Of a stretch of 64,000 bases of DNA, positions 54,733 to 62,752 are shown piece after piece. The stretch is taken from the NCBI RefSeq assembly GCF_000374445.1, contig NZ_KB894423.1, positions 35,976-99,975 on the forward strand. Reading direction: 5' to 3'. The number at the start of each line of letters is the position of its first letter. Within the stretch, counting starts at the first letter, position 1. Both the position numbers and the translations under genes were made by a program. The notes under the pieces are model-generated. The model made no database searches and was not told the DNA's origin. It worked only from the letters and a program-made list of their open reading frames with translations. This DNA is from Actinokineospora enzanensis DSM 44649. Its GTDB lineage: Bacteria > Actinomycetota > Actinomycetes > Mycobacteriales > Pseudonocardiaceae.

Positions 54733-57294
54733 TCACGGGCCGACCAGCCGCACGATCGGGCTGGGCTCCTTGGACAGCGGGATGTTGTAGCGCTGGGCCA
54801 GGAACGAGGCCACGTCGTGGAAGAACGGCGCGGACGAGTGACCGTCCGGAGTGGAGTAGGCGGGCGTGTCGTAGACCATGCCCACCACGAACCGCGGCGA
54901 GTCCGCGGGCAGGATGCCCGCGAACGTGATCCAGTACAGCGTGTTGCTGTAGTGCCCGGCGGCCTGGTCGTACTGCTGCGCCGTGCCGGTCTTGCCGGAG
55001 ACCTGGTAGCCGGTGACAGCCGCGGCGGGCCCGGTGCCGCTGTTCTGGTTCGGCGCCTTCTGCACCACGGCGCGCAACATGTCGCGCGTGGTGCGGGCGG
55101 TCTCCGGGCTCACCACGCGCACGCCCTCCGGGCGCGGCTCCTCGGTGCGCGTGCCGTCCGGGGCGATCTTCGCCTTGATGATCCGCGGCGGCACCCGCAC
55201 GCCGTCGTTGGCGATGGTCTGGTACATCCCGGCCATCTGCAGCACCGTCATGGACAGCCCCTGGCCGATGGGCAGGTTGCCGAACGTGCTGCCCGACCAC
55301 TGGCTGCGCGGCGGCACCCGGCCCGCGCTCTCCCCCGGCAGGCCGACCCCGGTGCGCTTGCCGAGGCCCAGCTTGTCCAGCAGGGCTGCGTACCGGTCCG
55401 GCCCGACCTGCTGGGCCAGCATGAGCGTGCCCACGTTGGAGGACTTGGCGAAGATGCCGGTGGTGGTCATGTCGACCTTGCCGTGCGGCCAGGCGTCGTC
55501 CACCTGCCGGTCGGCCACCCGGATCGACCCGTCCACCACGTGCACCGCCTCGGGCGTGGTCACCCCGTACTCGATGCTCGCCATGGCGGTCACCACCTTG
55601 TTGACCGACCCCGGCTCGTAGGGCGTGGTCACCGCGGCGTCGTTGTCCGCACCCGGTCCCAGCCCGGTGGTCGCGTTGGGGTCGAACGACTTGTCGTTGG
55701 CCAGCGCGTAGACCTCGCCGGTCTTGGCGTCCAGCACCACGGCGCTGACGCTCTTGGCCTGGCTGCGCCTGGCGTACTCGGCCGCCTTCTGCTGCAGGAA
55801 GTACTGCAGGTCGGCGTCGATGGTCAGCTCGATGTCCGCACCGTCCACGGCGGGCCGGTAGTCCTGGCTGCTGCCCGGGATCACCACGTCGGTGCCGCTC
55901 TCGGTCCACACGTACTGGCTGCCAGGCTGCCCCGCGAGGGCGTTGTCCCGCAGCATCTCCAGGCCGAAGAGCCCGTGCACGCCCTGCTTCTGCGCGGGCC
56001 CGTCCATCCGCCAGTTGGCGAACCCGACCACGTTGGACGCCAGCGACCCGCCCGGGTACTCCCGCCGGGCCCGGTTCTCCATGTTGAGCTCCCCGTGCTT
56101 CTGGCTCAGTTCGCGCGCCTTCGCAGGCTCGACGTCCTGCGCCAGGTAGACGTACGTGCTGTCGGACCGCAGCTTCGTCAGCAGGTCCTGCTCGTTCACC
56201 GCGCTGCCCAGGACCCGCGCCATGTCCCGGGCGATCGACGCGGTCTCCACGTCGAAGGACATCTTCTTGGTCGGGTTCTTCTGATTGAACTTGTCGATCA
56301 CCGCCCGCTGCCCGTTCGGCCGGTAGGCGATGGCCACGGTGTCCACGTTGAACGCCAGCTCCACCCCGTTGCGATCCACAATGGACCCTCGGGTCGCCGG
56401 GATGGCGATCTCCTCCCGCCGCTGCCGCTCCGCCTTGGCCGCCAGCGCGCTCGCCTCGAACCCCTGCACCTGCACCAGCTTCAGCCCGGCCGCCACCAGC
56501 GAGGCCACCAGCAGGAACCGCACCACCACGACCCGCACCCGGTGGTCGGTCCCGGCGGCCCGCTGCCCGACCCGCCGCATCCGCCCCGGCCCCATGGCCC
56601 GCGCCCCGGGCCGAGCCTCCCCCCGGTCGGCCTTCTTCCCCCGGGCCTTCCTCGACGCACCCCCCCGCGCCAGCGGCCCACGCCCACTCACCAGACCCCG
56701 ACCACCCACACCCCCGGACCGCCCATGTCCACCGGCCCGACCATGCGCCCCACCATCCGACCGCCCGTGCGCCCCGGGCCCCCCAGCCCCCGACCGACCG
56801 TGCCCACCGGCACCACCGGCCCGCCCACGCCCGTCACCACCGACGCTGTTCGATCGCTTGTGCCCACCAGCACCGGATGCACCCGCACGACCACGCCCAT
56901 CAGCACCGGGCGCACCCGCACGTCCACGTCCACCGTCATCGGGGTCGCCCGCGCGGCCACGCCCATCAGCCGCCCCGGCGGCCCGCCCACGCCCACCGGC
57001 GCCCGCACCACCCGAGCGCCCCTGTCCCCCGGCACCCTTCGACCGCCCCTGTCCACCGGCCCCGGCGTCCCCGCGGTCATCCCATGGCCGCCCGGACCCC
57101 GCACGCCCACTCATACCTCGCGACGCCCCGGCGCCGCCACGCCCACCGGCCGCACCCGGCCGCCCCTCGCCGCGGGACACGCCGTCCCCACGCCCGTACG
57201 CACCCCCACGCGGATCACCGACTCCCCGCCGCCCCGCGCCACCGCGCCCGGCCTCATCGCCGCCCGACCCGTTGTTCCCTGTACCGCCGCGCAC
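54733..57294 (-). CDS. ftsI: Penicillin-binding protein FtsI (PBP3 type) with long Gly/Arg-rich N-terminal extension
   Basis: Septal transpeptidase partner of FtsW. Counted from the GTG at 57294 it has 853 residues. Residues 1-250 are a low-complexity cytoplasmic region of DGRGRAG- and GGHGRSG-like repeats. One helix spans 253-272. The PBP dimerisation part follows (RGSIVDRNGVELAF), then the transpeptidase with SxxK 563-566 (EPGSVNKV), SSN 618-620 and KTG 768-770. The start is uncertain: the same frame continues upstream through a stop at 57403 to an ATG at 57609 coupled to ftsL, and the intervening segment reads as the same repeats in another frame. Internal ATGs at 57114 or 56595 are alternatives. 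Confidence 0.9.
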   Translation of the reverse strand: MRGGTGNNGSGGDEAGRGGAGRRGVGDPRGGAYGRGDGVSRGEGRPGAAGGRGGAGASRGMSGRAGSGRPWDDRGDAGAGGQGRSKGAGGQGRSGGAGAGGRGRAAGAADGRGRAGDPDDGGRGRAGAPGADGRGRAGASGAGGHKRSNSVGGDGRGRAGGAGGHGRSGAGGPGAHGRSDGGAHGRAGGHGRSGGVGGRGLVSGRGPLARGGASRKARGKKADRGEARPGARAMGPGRMRRVGQRAAGTDHRVRVVVVRFLLVASLVAAGLKLVQVQGFEASALAAKAERQRREEIAIPATRGSIVDRNGVELAFNVDTVAIAYRPNGQRAVIDKFNQKNPTKKMSFDVETASIARDMARVLGSAVNEQDLLTKLRSDSTYVYLAQDVEPAKARELSQKHGELNMENRARREYPGGSLASNVVGFANWRMDGPAQKQGVHGLFGLEMLRDNALAGQPGSQYVWTESGTDVVIPGSSQDYRPAVDGADIELTIDADLQYFLQQKAAEYARRSQAKSVSAVVLDAKTGEVYALANDKSFDPNATTGLGPGADNDAAVTTPYEPGSVNKVVTAMASIEYGVTTPEAVHVVDGSIRVADRQVDDAWPHGKVDMTTTGIFAKSSNVGTLMLAQQVGPDRYAALLDKLGLGKRTGVGLPGESAGRVPPRSQWSGSTFGNLPIGQGLSMTVLQMAGMYQTIANDGVRVPPRIIKAKIAPDGTRTEEPRPEGVRVVSPETARTTRDMLRAVVQKAPNQNSGTGPAAAVTGYQVSGKTGTAQQYDQAAGHYSNTLYWITFAGILPADSPRFVVGMVYDTPAYSTPDGHSSAPFFHDVASFLAQRYNIPLSKEPSPIVRLVGP

Positions 57295-57402
57295 TCCCCG
57301 CCACCTTCCACAGCCCGCTCCCGACGCACCCCCTCGCCGGCCACCCGACCGCCACGACTCCCACCGATCCCCCGGGCCTGCCCGCCCGGACGACCACGCC
57401 CA

Positions 57403-57609
57403 TCACCTGCGCACGGCCACCACCCGTCCGCCCGGCGGTGTACCGAGGTGAACGCCGACGATGGGGCGCACCGGTCGACCTGTCCTGCGCACCGACTCGT
57501 CCAGGGAGCCGTCGACCCTCGGATCGGGTAGCGGGGTCGCCACCGACCGTGAGGGGGCACCGGCGGCGTCCGCTCCGGGAGGGGCGGGCGCGGCGGTGGG
57601 GGCGGGCAT
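57403..57609 (-). CDS. 68-codon ORF after ftsL, probable detached 5' end of ftsI
   Basis: Encodes 68 residues starting [20 protein letters not shown] and ending GGRVVAVRR. The ATG overlaps the ftsL stop (TGATG), exactly where ftsI would be expected to start, and its frame is that of ftsI. It ends at a TGA 108 bases before the GTG at 57294. The DNA in between codes in another frame for [12 protein letters not shown] and similar residues, like the ftsI extension. Either two compensating indels split ftsI or this is a separate small gene. Confidence 0.5.
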   Translation of the reverse strand: MPAPTAAPAPPGADAAGAPSRSVATPLPDPRVDGSLDESVRRTGRPVRPIVGVHLGTPPGGRVVAVRR

Positions 57610-58964
57610 CAGCCTGCTCCGCCCGGTGGGGGTGGAGTGGTCGTGGTGACGGGCGGCTGGCCTGCCTGCGCGTTCGGGTCCGGGTTGGCCGGGCCCTCCG
57701 GGGTGGCACCGGTGTCGCCCGCGGCGGGCGGGGTCGTCGCGGCTGCCGGGTTCTGGACAGGTGGGACAGCGGGGTCCTGCGCGGGTGGGGCGGCGGGGTC
57801 CGGGACGGGCGGGGGCGCGGTGGCGGGCTTCGGCGTGCCGACCACGGTCACCTTCCCGTCCGGGCCGACCACCAGCCAGGACGCGTCGCCCGCCGGGACC
57901 ATGCCGAGGGCCTGGGCGCGGCGGGCCAGTTCCGGGGCCGCCTCGCCCTTGGCAACCTCCTGCTGGAGGCGGGCGACCTGCTCGGTCAGCGCCGTGGTCT
58001 CCTGCTTGGCCTTCTCCAGCGCGTACGAGTCGGCGGTCGCCTGGGTGGTCAGCCACAGCGTGGCCGCGACGCCGACCACCAGCAGCACGATGATCAGGAC
58101 GACGAACGTCGCCCGCCCGGACGTGGTCTCCTCGGGCGATGCCGACTTGGCCGTATGCGACCGAGCGGTCTCCCGCTGTGCCGACCGCGCGCGCTCGACC
58201 ACCGCCGCGCGCACGCGTCCGGCGACCCGGCGGGTCTCCGGCTCGCGGAGGTCGGTCGGGGTCTCGACCGCCCGTCGCGTCGCGGTGGCCGCCCGGTTGC
58301 CGGAGGTGGCTGCTCGGTTGGTGGTGGTTGCCTGGTTGTCCGTCGAACGCCGGGTGGTCGCGCCTCGGGTGGTGGCCTGCTCGGCCCGGTCACCTCGACT
58401 GGGCCGCCCGCTCTCCGCCGGGGCCTTGTCCGCGCCGAGGCCGAGACGGCTCAGGGCGCCACGCACGCGGCCCTGATCCGCGCCCGCGCGACGGGAGCGG
58501 CCCACGGTGAGCACGACGCGGCCACGGTCCCGAGCCGAGGCCCGGGTACGGCCGGTCGGCTGGGACTCACCCGCGCGACGAGCCCGGGTCGAACGACGCG
58601 ACGCACCCTCCGTCGCCTCGGACTCCGCGAGATCACCGGACTCGCCGGAACCACCAGACCCGGAACGACCGGCGGAGCAGGCAGGCTCAGTGGACCCGGC
58701 AGACCTGGCACGACCAGCGGAGCCTGCACGGTCGGTAGAGCAGGCGGAATCGGTCTCGGCAGAGCCTGCGGAACCGGCCAGACCGGCGGCCTCGCCTGCC
58801 TCCTCGGCCTCGACCGCCACCCCGGCGTCCACACCCGACTCCACCGCCACATCCGACTCCACCGCGTCCGCGGCCGCCGACTCGGGCTGTTCGGTCGAGG
58901 CGCGCCGGGACTGGGCGGGCAGGTCGCGGGCGTCCTGTCCGGCGCGGGTGCCGTGCGCGGTCAT
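57609..58964 (-). CDS. ftsL: FtsL-like divisome protein with very long disordered N terminus
   Basis: A 451-residue bitopic protein in the ftsL position between rsmH and ftsI. Residues 1-285 are cytoplasmic and disordered: first an acidic Ala/Glu/Ser/Gly part (30-125), then a basic Thr/Arg/Ala part (125-285). One helix spans about 286-305, followed by a short coiled coil (315-340: [20 protein letters not shown]) and [18 protein letters not shown], typical of FtsL. A Pro/Thr-rich extracytoplasmic tail (380-451) closes it. Usual FtsL proteins are far shorter. ATG overlaps the rsmH stop as ATGA. Confidence 0.82.
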   Translation of the reverse strand: MTAHGTRAGQDARDLPAQSRRASTEQPESAAADAVESDVAVESGVDAGVAVEAEEAGEAAGLAGSAGSAETDSACSTDRAGSAGRARSAGSTEPACSAGRSGSGGSGESGDLAESEATEGASRRSTRARRAGESQPTGRTRASARDRGRVVLTVGRSRRAGADQGRVRGALSRLGLGADKAPAESGRPSRGDRAEQATTRGATTRRSTDNQATTTNRAATSGNRAATATRRAVETPTDLREPETRRVAGRVRAAVVERARSAQRETARSHTAKSASPEETTSGRATFVVLIIVLLVVGVAATLWLTTQATADSYALEKAKQETTALTEQVARLQQEVAKGEAAPELARRAQALGMVPAGDASWLVVGPDGKVTVVGTPKPATAPPPVPDPAAPPAQDPAVPPVQNPAAATTPPAAGDTGATPEGPANPDPNAQAGQPPVTTTTPPPPGGAG

Positions 58965-59917
58965 GAGGCCTCCCGGATCCGTTCCGCGGCGCGGAGTCGG
59001 ACCGACTGCGCGCGGGGGTTGTGCTCGATCTCCTGGTCGTCGGCCACCTCGGCGCCGCGGGTGAGCAGCCGGACCTGGGGGCCGTGGCCGGGCAGCTCCA
59101 CCGGCAGCCCGGGTGGGGTGGTGGAGGTGGCCAGCTCGGCCAGGGCCCGCTTGACGATGCGGTCCTCCAGCGACTGGTAGGCCTCGACCACGATGCGGCC
59201 GCCCACGCGCAGCGCGGTGAGGGCGGCGGGGATGGCGCGGCGCAGGACGTCGAGCTCGGCGTTGACCTCGATGCGCAGGGCCTGGAACGTGCGTTTGGCC
59301 GGGTGGCCGCCGGTGCGCCTGCCTGCCGCCGGAACCGCCGCGTACAGCAGCTCCACCAGGCGGGCGCTGGTGGTGAACGGCTCGCGGTCGCGTTCGGTGA
59401 TCACGGCGCGGGCGATGCGGGAGGCGAAGCGCTCCTCGCCGTAGTCGCGCAGCACGCGGGTCAGGTCGCCCGCGGTGTAGGTGTTGAGGACGTCCGCGGC
59501 GGTCAGGCCGGTGGTCTGGTCCATGCGCATGTCCAGCGGCGCGTCCCTGGCGTAGGCGAAGCCGCGGTCGGCCACGTCCAGCTGCATCGAGGACACGCCG
59601 AGGTCGAACAGCACCCCGTCCACACGCGACAGTCCCAGGTCGGACAGCGCGTCCGGGAGTCCGTCGTAGACGGTGTGCACCAGGTGGGCCCGGTCGCCGT
59701 GTCGGGACAGGCGGTCGCGGGAGAGGGCCAGCGCGTTCGGGTCGCGGTCGAGGCCGACCACGGTGAGCCGCGGGTACGCCGAGAGCAGCGCGTCGGTGTG
59801 GCCGCCCAAGCCGAGAGTCGCGTCCACCAGGACGGCGTCGCGGTCGGCGATGGCGGGGTCGAAGAGGTCGAGCACGCGGCGCAGCAGCACCGGCTCGTGC
59901 TGGGGTCGATCCGTCAC
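58961..59917 (-). CDS. rsmH: 16S rRNA (cytosine-1402-N4)-methyltransferase
   Basis: A 318-residue SAM-dependent methyltransferase. [13 protein letters not shown] at the N terminus, the SAM-binding [14 protein letters not shown] at about 32-45, GLDRDPNAL, and [12 protein letters not shown] with PLDMRMD are RsmH (MraW) hallmarks. The C-terminal half has [18 protein letters not shown] and [12 protein letters not shown] start after CGGAGGTTCACGC. The gap of 212 bases to mraZ shows no other feature. Confidence 0.97.
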   Translation of the reverse strand: MTDRPQHEPVLLRRVLDLFDPAIADRDAVLVDATLGLGGHTDALLSAYPRLTVVGLDRDPNALALSRDRLSRHGDRAHLVHTVYDGLPDALSDLGLSRVDGVLFDLGVSSMQLDVADRGFAYARDAPLDMRMDQTTGLTAADVLNTYTAGDLTRVLRDYGEERFASRIARAVITERDREPFTTSARLVELLYAAVPAAGRRTGGHPAKRTFQALRIEVNAELDVLRRAIPAALTALRVGGRIVVEAYQSLEDRIVKRALAELATSTTPPGLPVELPGHGPQVRLLTRGAEVADDQEIEHNPRAQSVRLRAAERIREAS

Positions 59918-60129
59918 GCGTGAACCTCCGGACGGGGGCGCGCGGCGACCGGCATGCCACACCGCCGCGCTGTCATCGCCGTACCCCTCTTCCGAAACAC
60001 TCGCCCGGACGGGCCGGGTGCCGCCAGGTCCCCGCCCGCTCGTCGGACCTGGCACCGGGGAAGGTGTGCCAGGGCCGAAAGCGAGCGGACCGAGGCCTCA
60101 CGGCACCCCGCCACCGCTGTTCCCCACGC

Positions 60130-60561
60130 TCAGAACACGCCGGGCAGGACCTCCTCCCGGGCCTGGGAGTAGCTGTCCTCGTGCTCGTCCAGGTAGGTCT
60201 GCCACGCCGTGGCGTCCCAGATCTCCAACCTGGTGATCGCGCCGATGACCACGCAGTCCTTGGACAGGCCCGCGTACTTGCGCAGTTCCGGCGCGATCAC
60301 GACCCGCCCCTGCCCGTCGGGTCGCTGCTCGTCGGTGCCGGCGAACAGGTACCGCTGGTAGGCGCGGACCGCCTCGTTCGTCAGGGGTGCCGCGGCGACC
60401 TTGCGTGCCATCTCCTCGAACTCCGCGCGCGGGAACACGTAGAGGCAGTGATCCTGACCCTTCGTGACCATCAACCCACCCGCGAGCGCTTCCCGGAACT
60501 TGGCGGGCAGTGTGAGCCGCCCTTTGTCGTCGAGCTTGGGGGTGTGCGTGCCGAGGAACAT
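60130..60561 (-). CDS. mraZ: Transcriptional regulator MraZ
   Basis: A 143-residue AbrB-type double-swapped-hairpin DNA-binding protein. The two family motifs are [14 protein letters not shown] (11-24) and [17 protein letters not shown] (about 81-97). MraZ rings bind tandem boxes upstream of their own operon and repress dcw transcription; four such boxes are seen here. The ATG follows GGGGAGGTGA. The first gene of the cluster. Confidence 0.97.
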   Translation of the reverse strand: MFLGTHTPKLDDKGRLTLPAKFREALAGGLMVTKGQDHCLYVFPRAEFEEMARKVAAAPLTNEAVRAYQRYLFAGTDEQRPDGQGRVVIAPELRKYAGLSKDCVVIGAITRLEIWDATAWQTYLDEHEDSYSQAREEVLPGVF

Positions 60562-60618
60562 CCGACACTCACCTCCCCGCCGATACCGGAGGCATCGGCC
60601 GCGAGGCCCCCGTGCGCC

Positions 60619-60652
60619 CCACTTGGCGCCACAGTACCCCACTTTTCACCAC
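60619..60652 (-). promoter_or_regulatory. MraZ boxes: four GTGG repeats at 10-bp period
   Basis: On the minus strand GTGG begins at 60652, 60642, 60632 and 60622, exactly one helical turn apart, two of them extended to GTGGGG. This matches the known MraZ operators of repeated TGGG-like boxes spaced one turn. They overlap the spacer and -10 of the mraZ promoter, as expected for autorepression. Confidence 0.8.
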
Positions 60653-60658
60653 AGTCAA
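60631..60658 (-). promoter_or_regulatory. dcw operon (mraZ) promoter
   Basis: Minus-strand -35 TTGACT (60658-60653), a 16-base spacer and -10 TACTGT (60636-60631). Transcription would start near 60624, about 60 bases before the mraZ ATG. Confidence 0.65.
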
Positions 60659-61354
60659 CGCGAAACGCACGGGATTCCGACCGTTCATTCCCGCGTTTTC
60701 CCAGCTAGAGCGCGGGTCACCGAAGTGGGGGACGGTGCGGGAGGTAACCGGGCCGGGTTACCCGGGACGGTTCGGAAAAGGCGTGAATCCGACTCGGAAT
60801 CGGCCTCCGGCGGCCCGTGAACCGCATGTCACGGCCATGGGTGGGGGACGGTGGGGCGCTCGGGTGCGGTCCGGTGGGGCGCGGTGGGGACGGCCGGAAC
60901 CCGCCGGGCGCTCACCCGTTCGGGTAGCGCTCGGGCCGTCGCGGATTCGTCACACCGCGTGACCGCGATTCGGGCGCGGGCCCGGGGCCGGACGGCCCAG
61001 CGCGCGGCGCGGTTCGGGCCACGCGGGTCGGCGGCCGCCGACCCGGGCGCGCGGCTTTCGCCCGTCCACCGACCGCGGCCCGGGTCGGCCGCTTATCCTG
61101 GCAAGATCGGCCGTGACCTGCGCCACTCGCCGGGCGCCTGCCCGGTCCCGGGTCGGGCGCGGGAAGCTTTCGGTGGATGACGTTGGGCACCTCGCCCTCG
61201 TTTGACACACTTCATGGCAGGCTGTCGCGGCCTCGGGCGGTCGGGCAGGCCACGGCCGGACCGGTGTCGCGGGTCCGACCCGTCGGACCTGGCCGCGGCC
61301 CCGACCGGGCGGCGCCAGGCGGACCGGACAGCCGCCGAGATACCAGGAGGTCGC
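60659..61354. other. Divergent intergenic region between mraZ and moxR
   Basis: About 700 bases of GC-rich sequence between the dcw promoter and the moxR GTG. I see no gene. A TATCCT box lies at 61094-61099 and a TTGACA at 61202-61207, either of which might belong to a moxR promoter, but neither has a convincing partner element. Confidence 0.45.
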
Positions 61355-62506
61355 GTGACGTCGAGTACCCCGCCAGCCGCTCTGCCCGGCAACCCGTACG
61401 GCCAGAACGGCGACCCGTACGCGGGGCAGCACGGGCAGTACGCGCCTCAGAACCACCCGCACGAGGCGCAGCAACAACAACAGCAGCAGCACCAGGCCCC
61501 GCAGCCACATCCCCGGTCCGCAGGCGGCAGGCTCGACGACCTGCACGCCATCACCCAGCGGATCGCCGCGAACGTGGAGCGGGTGCTGGTCGGCAAGCCC
61601 GAGGTGGTGCGCACCGCCCTGGTCGCCCTGCTGGCCGAGGGTCACCTGCTGGTCGAGGACGTGCCGGGGGTGGGCAAGACCTCGCTGGCCAAGGCGCTGG
61701 CCAGGTCCATCGACTGCTCGGTGAGCCGCATCCAGTTCACCCCGGACCTGCTGCCCAGCGACGTCACCGGGGTGTCGATCTTCAACCGGCAGACCAACGA
61801 GTTCGAGTTCCGGCCCGGCCCGGTGTTCGCCAACATCGTGGTCGGCGACGAGATCAACCGGGCCTCCCCGAAGACCCAGTCGGCGCTGCTGGAGTGCATG
61901 GAGGAGCACCAGGTCACGGTGGACGCGAACACCTACGACCTGCACTCGCCGTTCATGGTGATCGCCACCCAGAACCCGATCGAGATGGAGGGCACCTACG
62001 CGCTGCCCGAGGCCCAGCGGGACCGGTTCACCGCGCGGGTGTCCATCGGCTACCCGGACCCGCAGGCCGAGCTGGCCATGGTGGACGAGCACGCCGGGCA
62101 CGACGTGTTCGCCACGCTGCGCCCGGTCTCGGACGCCGACCAGGTGCGGGCGATGATCGAGACGGTGCGCGCGGTGCAGATCGCCCAGGAGGTGCGCCGG
62201 TACGCGGTGGAGCTGGTGTCCGCGACCCGGCGGCTGTCCGAGATCCGGATCGGCGCCTCGCCCCGCTCGACGCTGCACCTGGTGCGCGCGGCGCGGGCGC
62301 AGGCGGCGCTGTCCGGCCGCGACTTCGTGGTGCCCGACGATCTACATGTGGTGGCGATCCCGGTGTTGGCGCACCGGCTGGTGCTGACCCCGGAGGCGCA
62401 GGCCTCCCGCCGCTCGCCCGCCGAGCTGGTGCGCGGCCTGATCCAGCGCGTACCGGTCCCCCAGGCAGCCCCGGAAATGGGCGCCCAATGGTCAGTGCGG
62501 CGTTGA
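61355..62506 (+). CDS. MoxR-family AAA+ ATPase
   Basis: A 383-residue AAA+ protein. Residues 1-55 are a disordered tail with Gln/His/Pro runs. The ATPase has Walker A DVPGVGKTSLAKAL near 105-118, Walker B IVVGDEINRASPK near 168, and sensor-like ATQNPIEMEGTYALPEAQRDRF. The C-terminal lid follows. MoxR proteins act as chaperones that mature or insert metal cofactors or surface proteins, usually with DUF58 and VWA partners; a DUF58 gene follows here. GTG start after CCAGGAGG. The substrate is unknown. Confidence 0.94.
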   Translation: MTSSTPPAALPGNPYGQNGDPYAGQHGQYAPQNHPHEAQQQQQQQHQAPQPHPRSAGGRLDDLHAITQRIAANVERVLVGKPEVVRTALVALLAEGHLLVEDVPGVGKTSLAKALARSIDCSVSRIQFTPDLLPSDVTGVSIFNRQTNEFEFRPGPVFANIVVGDEINRASPKTQSALLECMEEHQVTVDANTYDLHSPFMVIATQNPIEMEGTYALPEAQRDRFTARVSIGYPDPQAELAMVDEHAGHDVFATLRPVSDADQVRAMIETVRAVQIAQEVRRYAVELVSATRRLSEIRIGASPRSTLHLVRAARAQAALSGRDFVVPDDLHVVAIPVLAHRLVLTPEAQASRRSPAELVRGLIQRVPVPQAAPEMGAQWSVRR

Positions 62507-62678
62507 ATTTCTTCCCACCACCCACCCCCTCGTCCCCACCCGGCACCGTCCCCGACCTGGCACCATTCCGGCCACCATCGCGGCAGGGTCGTCACCGGAC
62601 GCGGTGCCCGGCCACCACGGCACGAACCCGCGGAACGCCGCCTGATCCCCGCCCCGGTGACCGTTCCGCCCCGACCTA

Positions 62679-62718
62679 CTGAACACCCGTCTCGCAGACT
62701 GAACGCCCGTCCCGCAGA
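62679..62718 (+). repeat. Two-copy 20-bp tandem repeat
   Basis: Two adjacent copies of CTGAACRCCCGTCYCGCAGA, 18 of 20 positions identical, between moxR and the DUF58 gene. Its significance is unknown. The rest of the 246-base gap shows no gene. Confidence 0.7.
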
Positions 62719-62752
62719 GCCAAGGAGTGCGCCGAATGCCGGGAGACCTCTG

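Noticed and set aside
57254-57403. A 49-codon ORF beginning in the TGATG at 57403
   Set aside because: Its residues do not resemble the repeat pattern, and it ends inside ftsI. The alternative frame reading DGRGRPGG explains this DNA better.
54250-57531. A plus-strand open frame opposite ftsI that includes the ATG after the SOS-like box
   Set aside because: Downstream of the first codons it is simply antisense to ftsI, with Pro/Arg/His low complexity. Only the promoter-like site was kept as a finding.
61202-61207. TTGACA as a clear moxR promoter
   Set aside because: No acceptable -10 lies 16-18 bases downstream, and the start codon is about 150 bases away. Mentioned only in the gap description.
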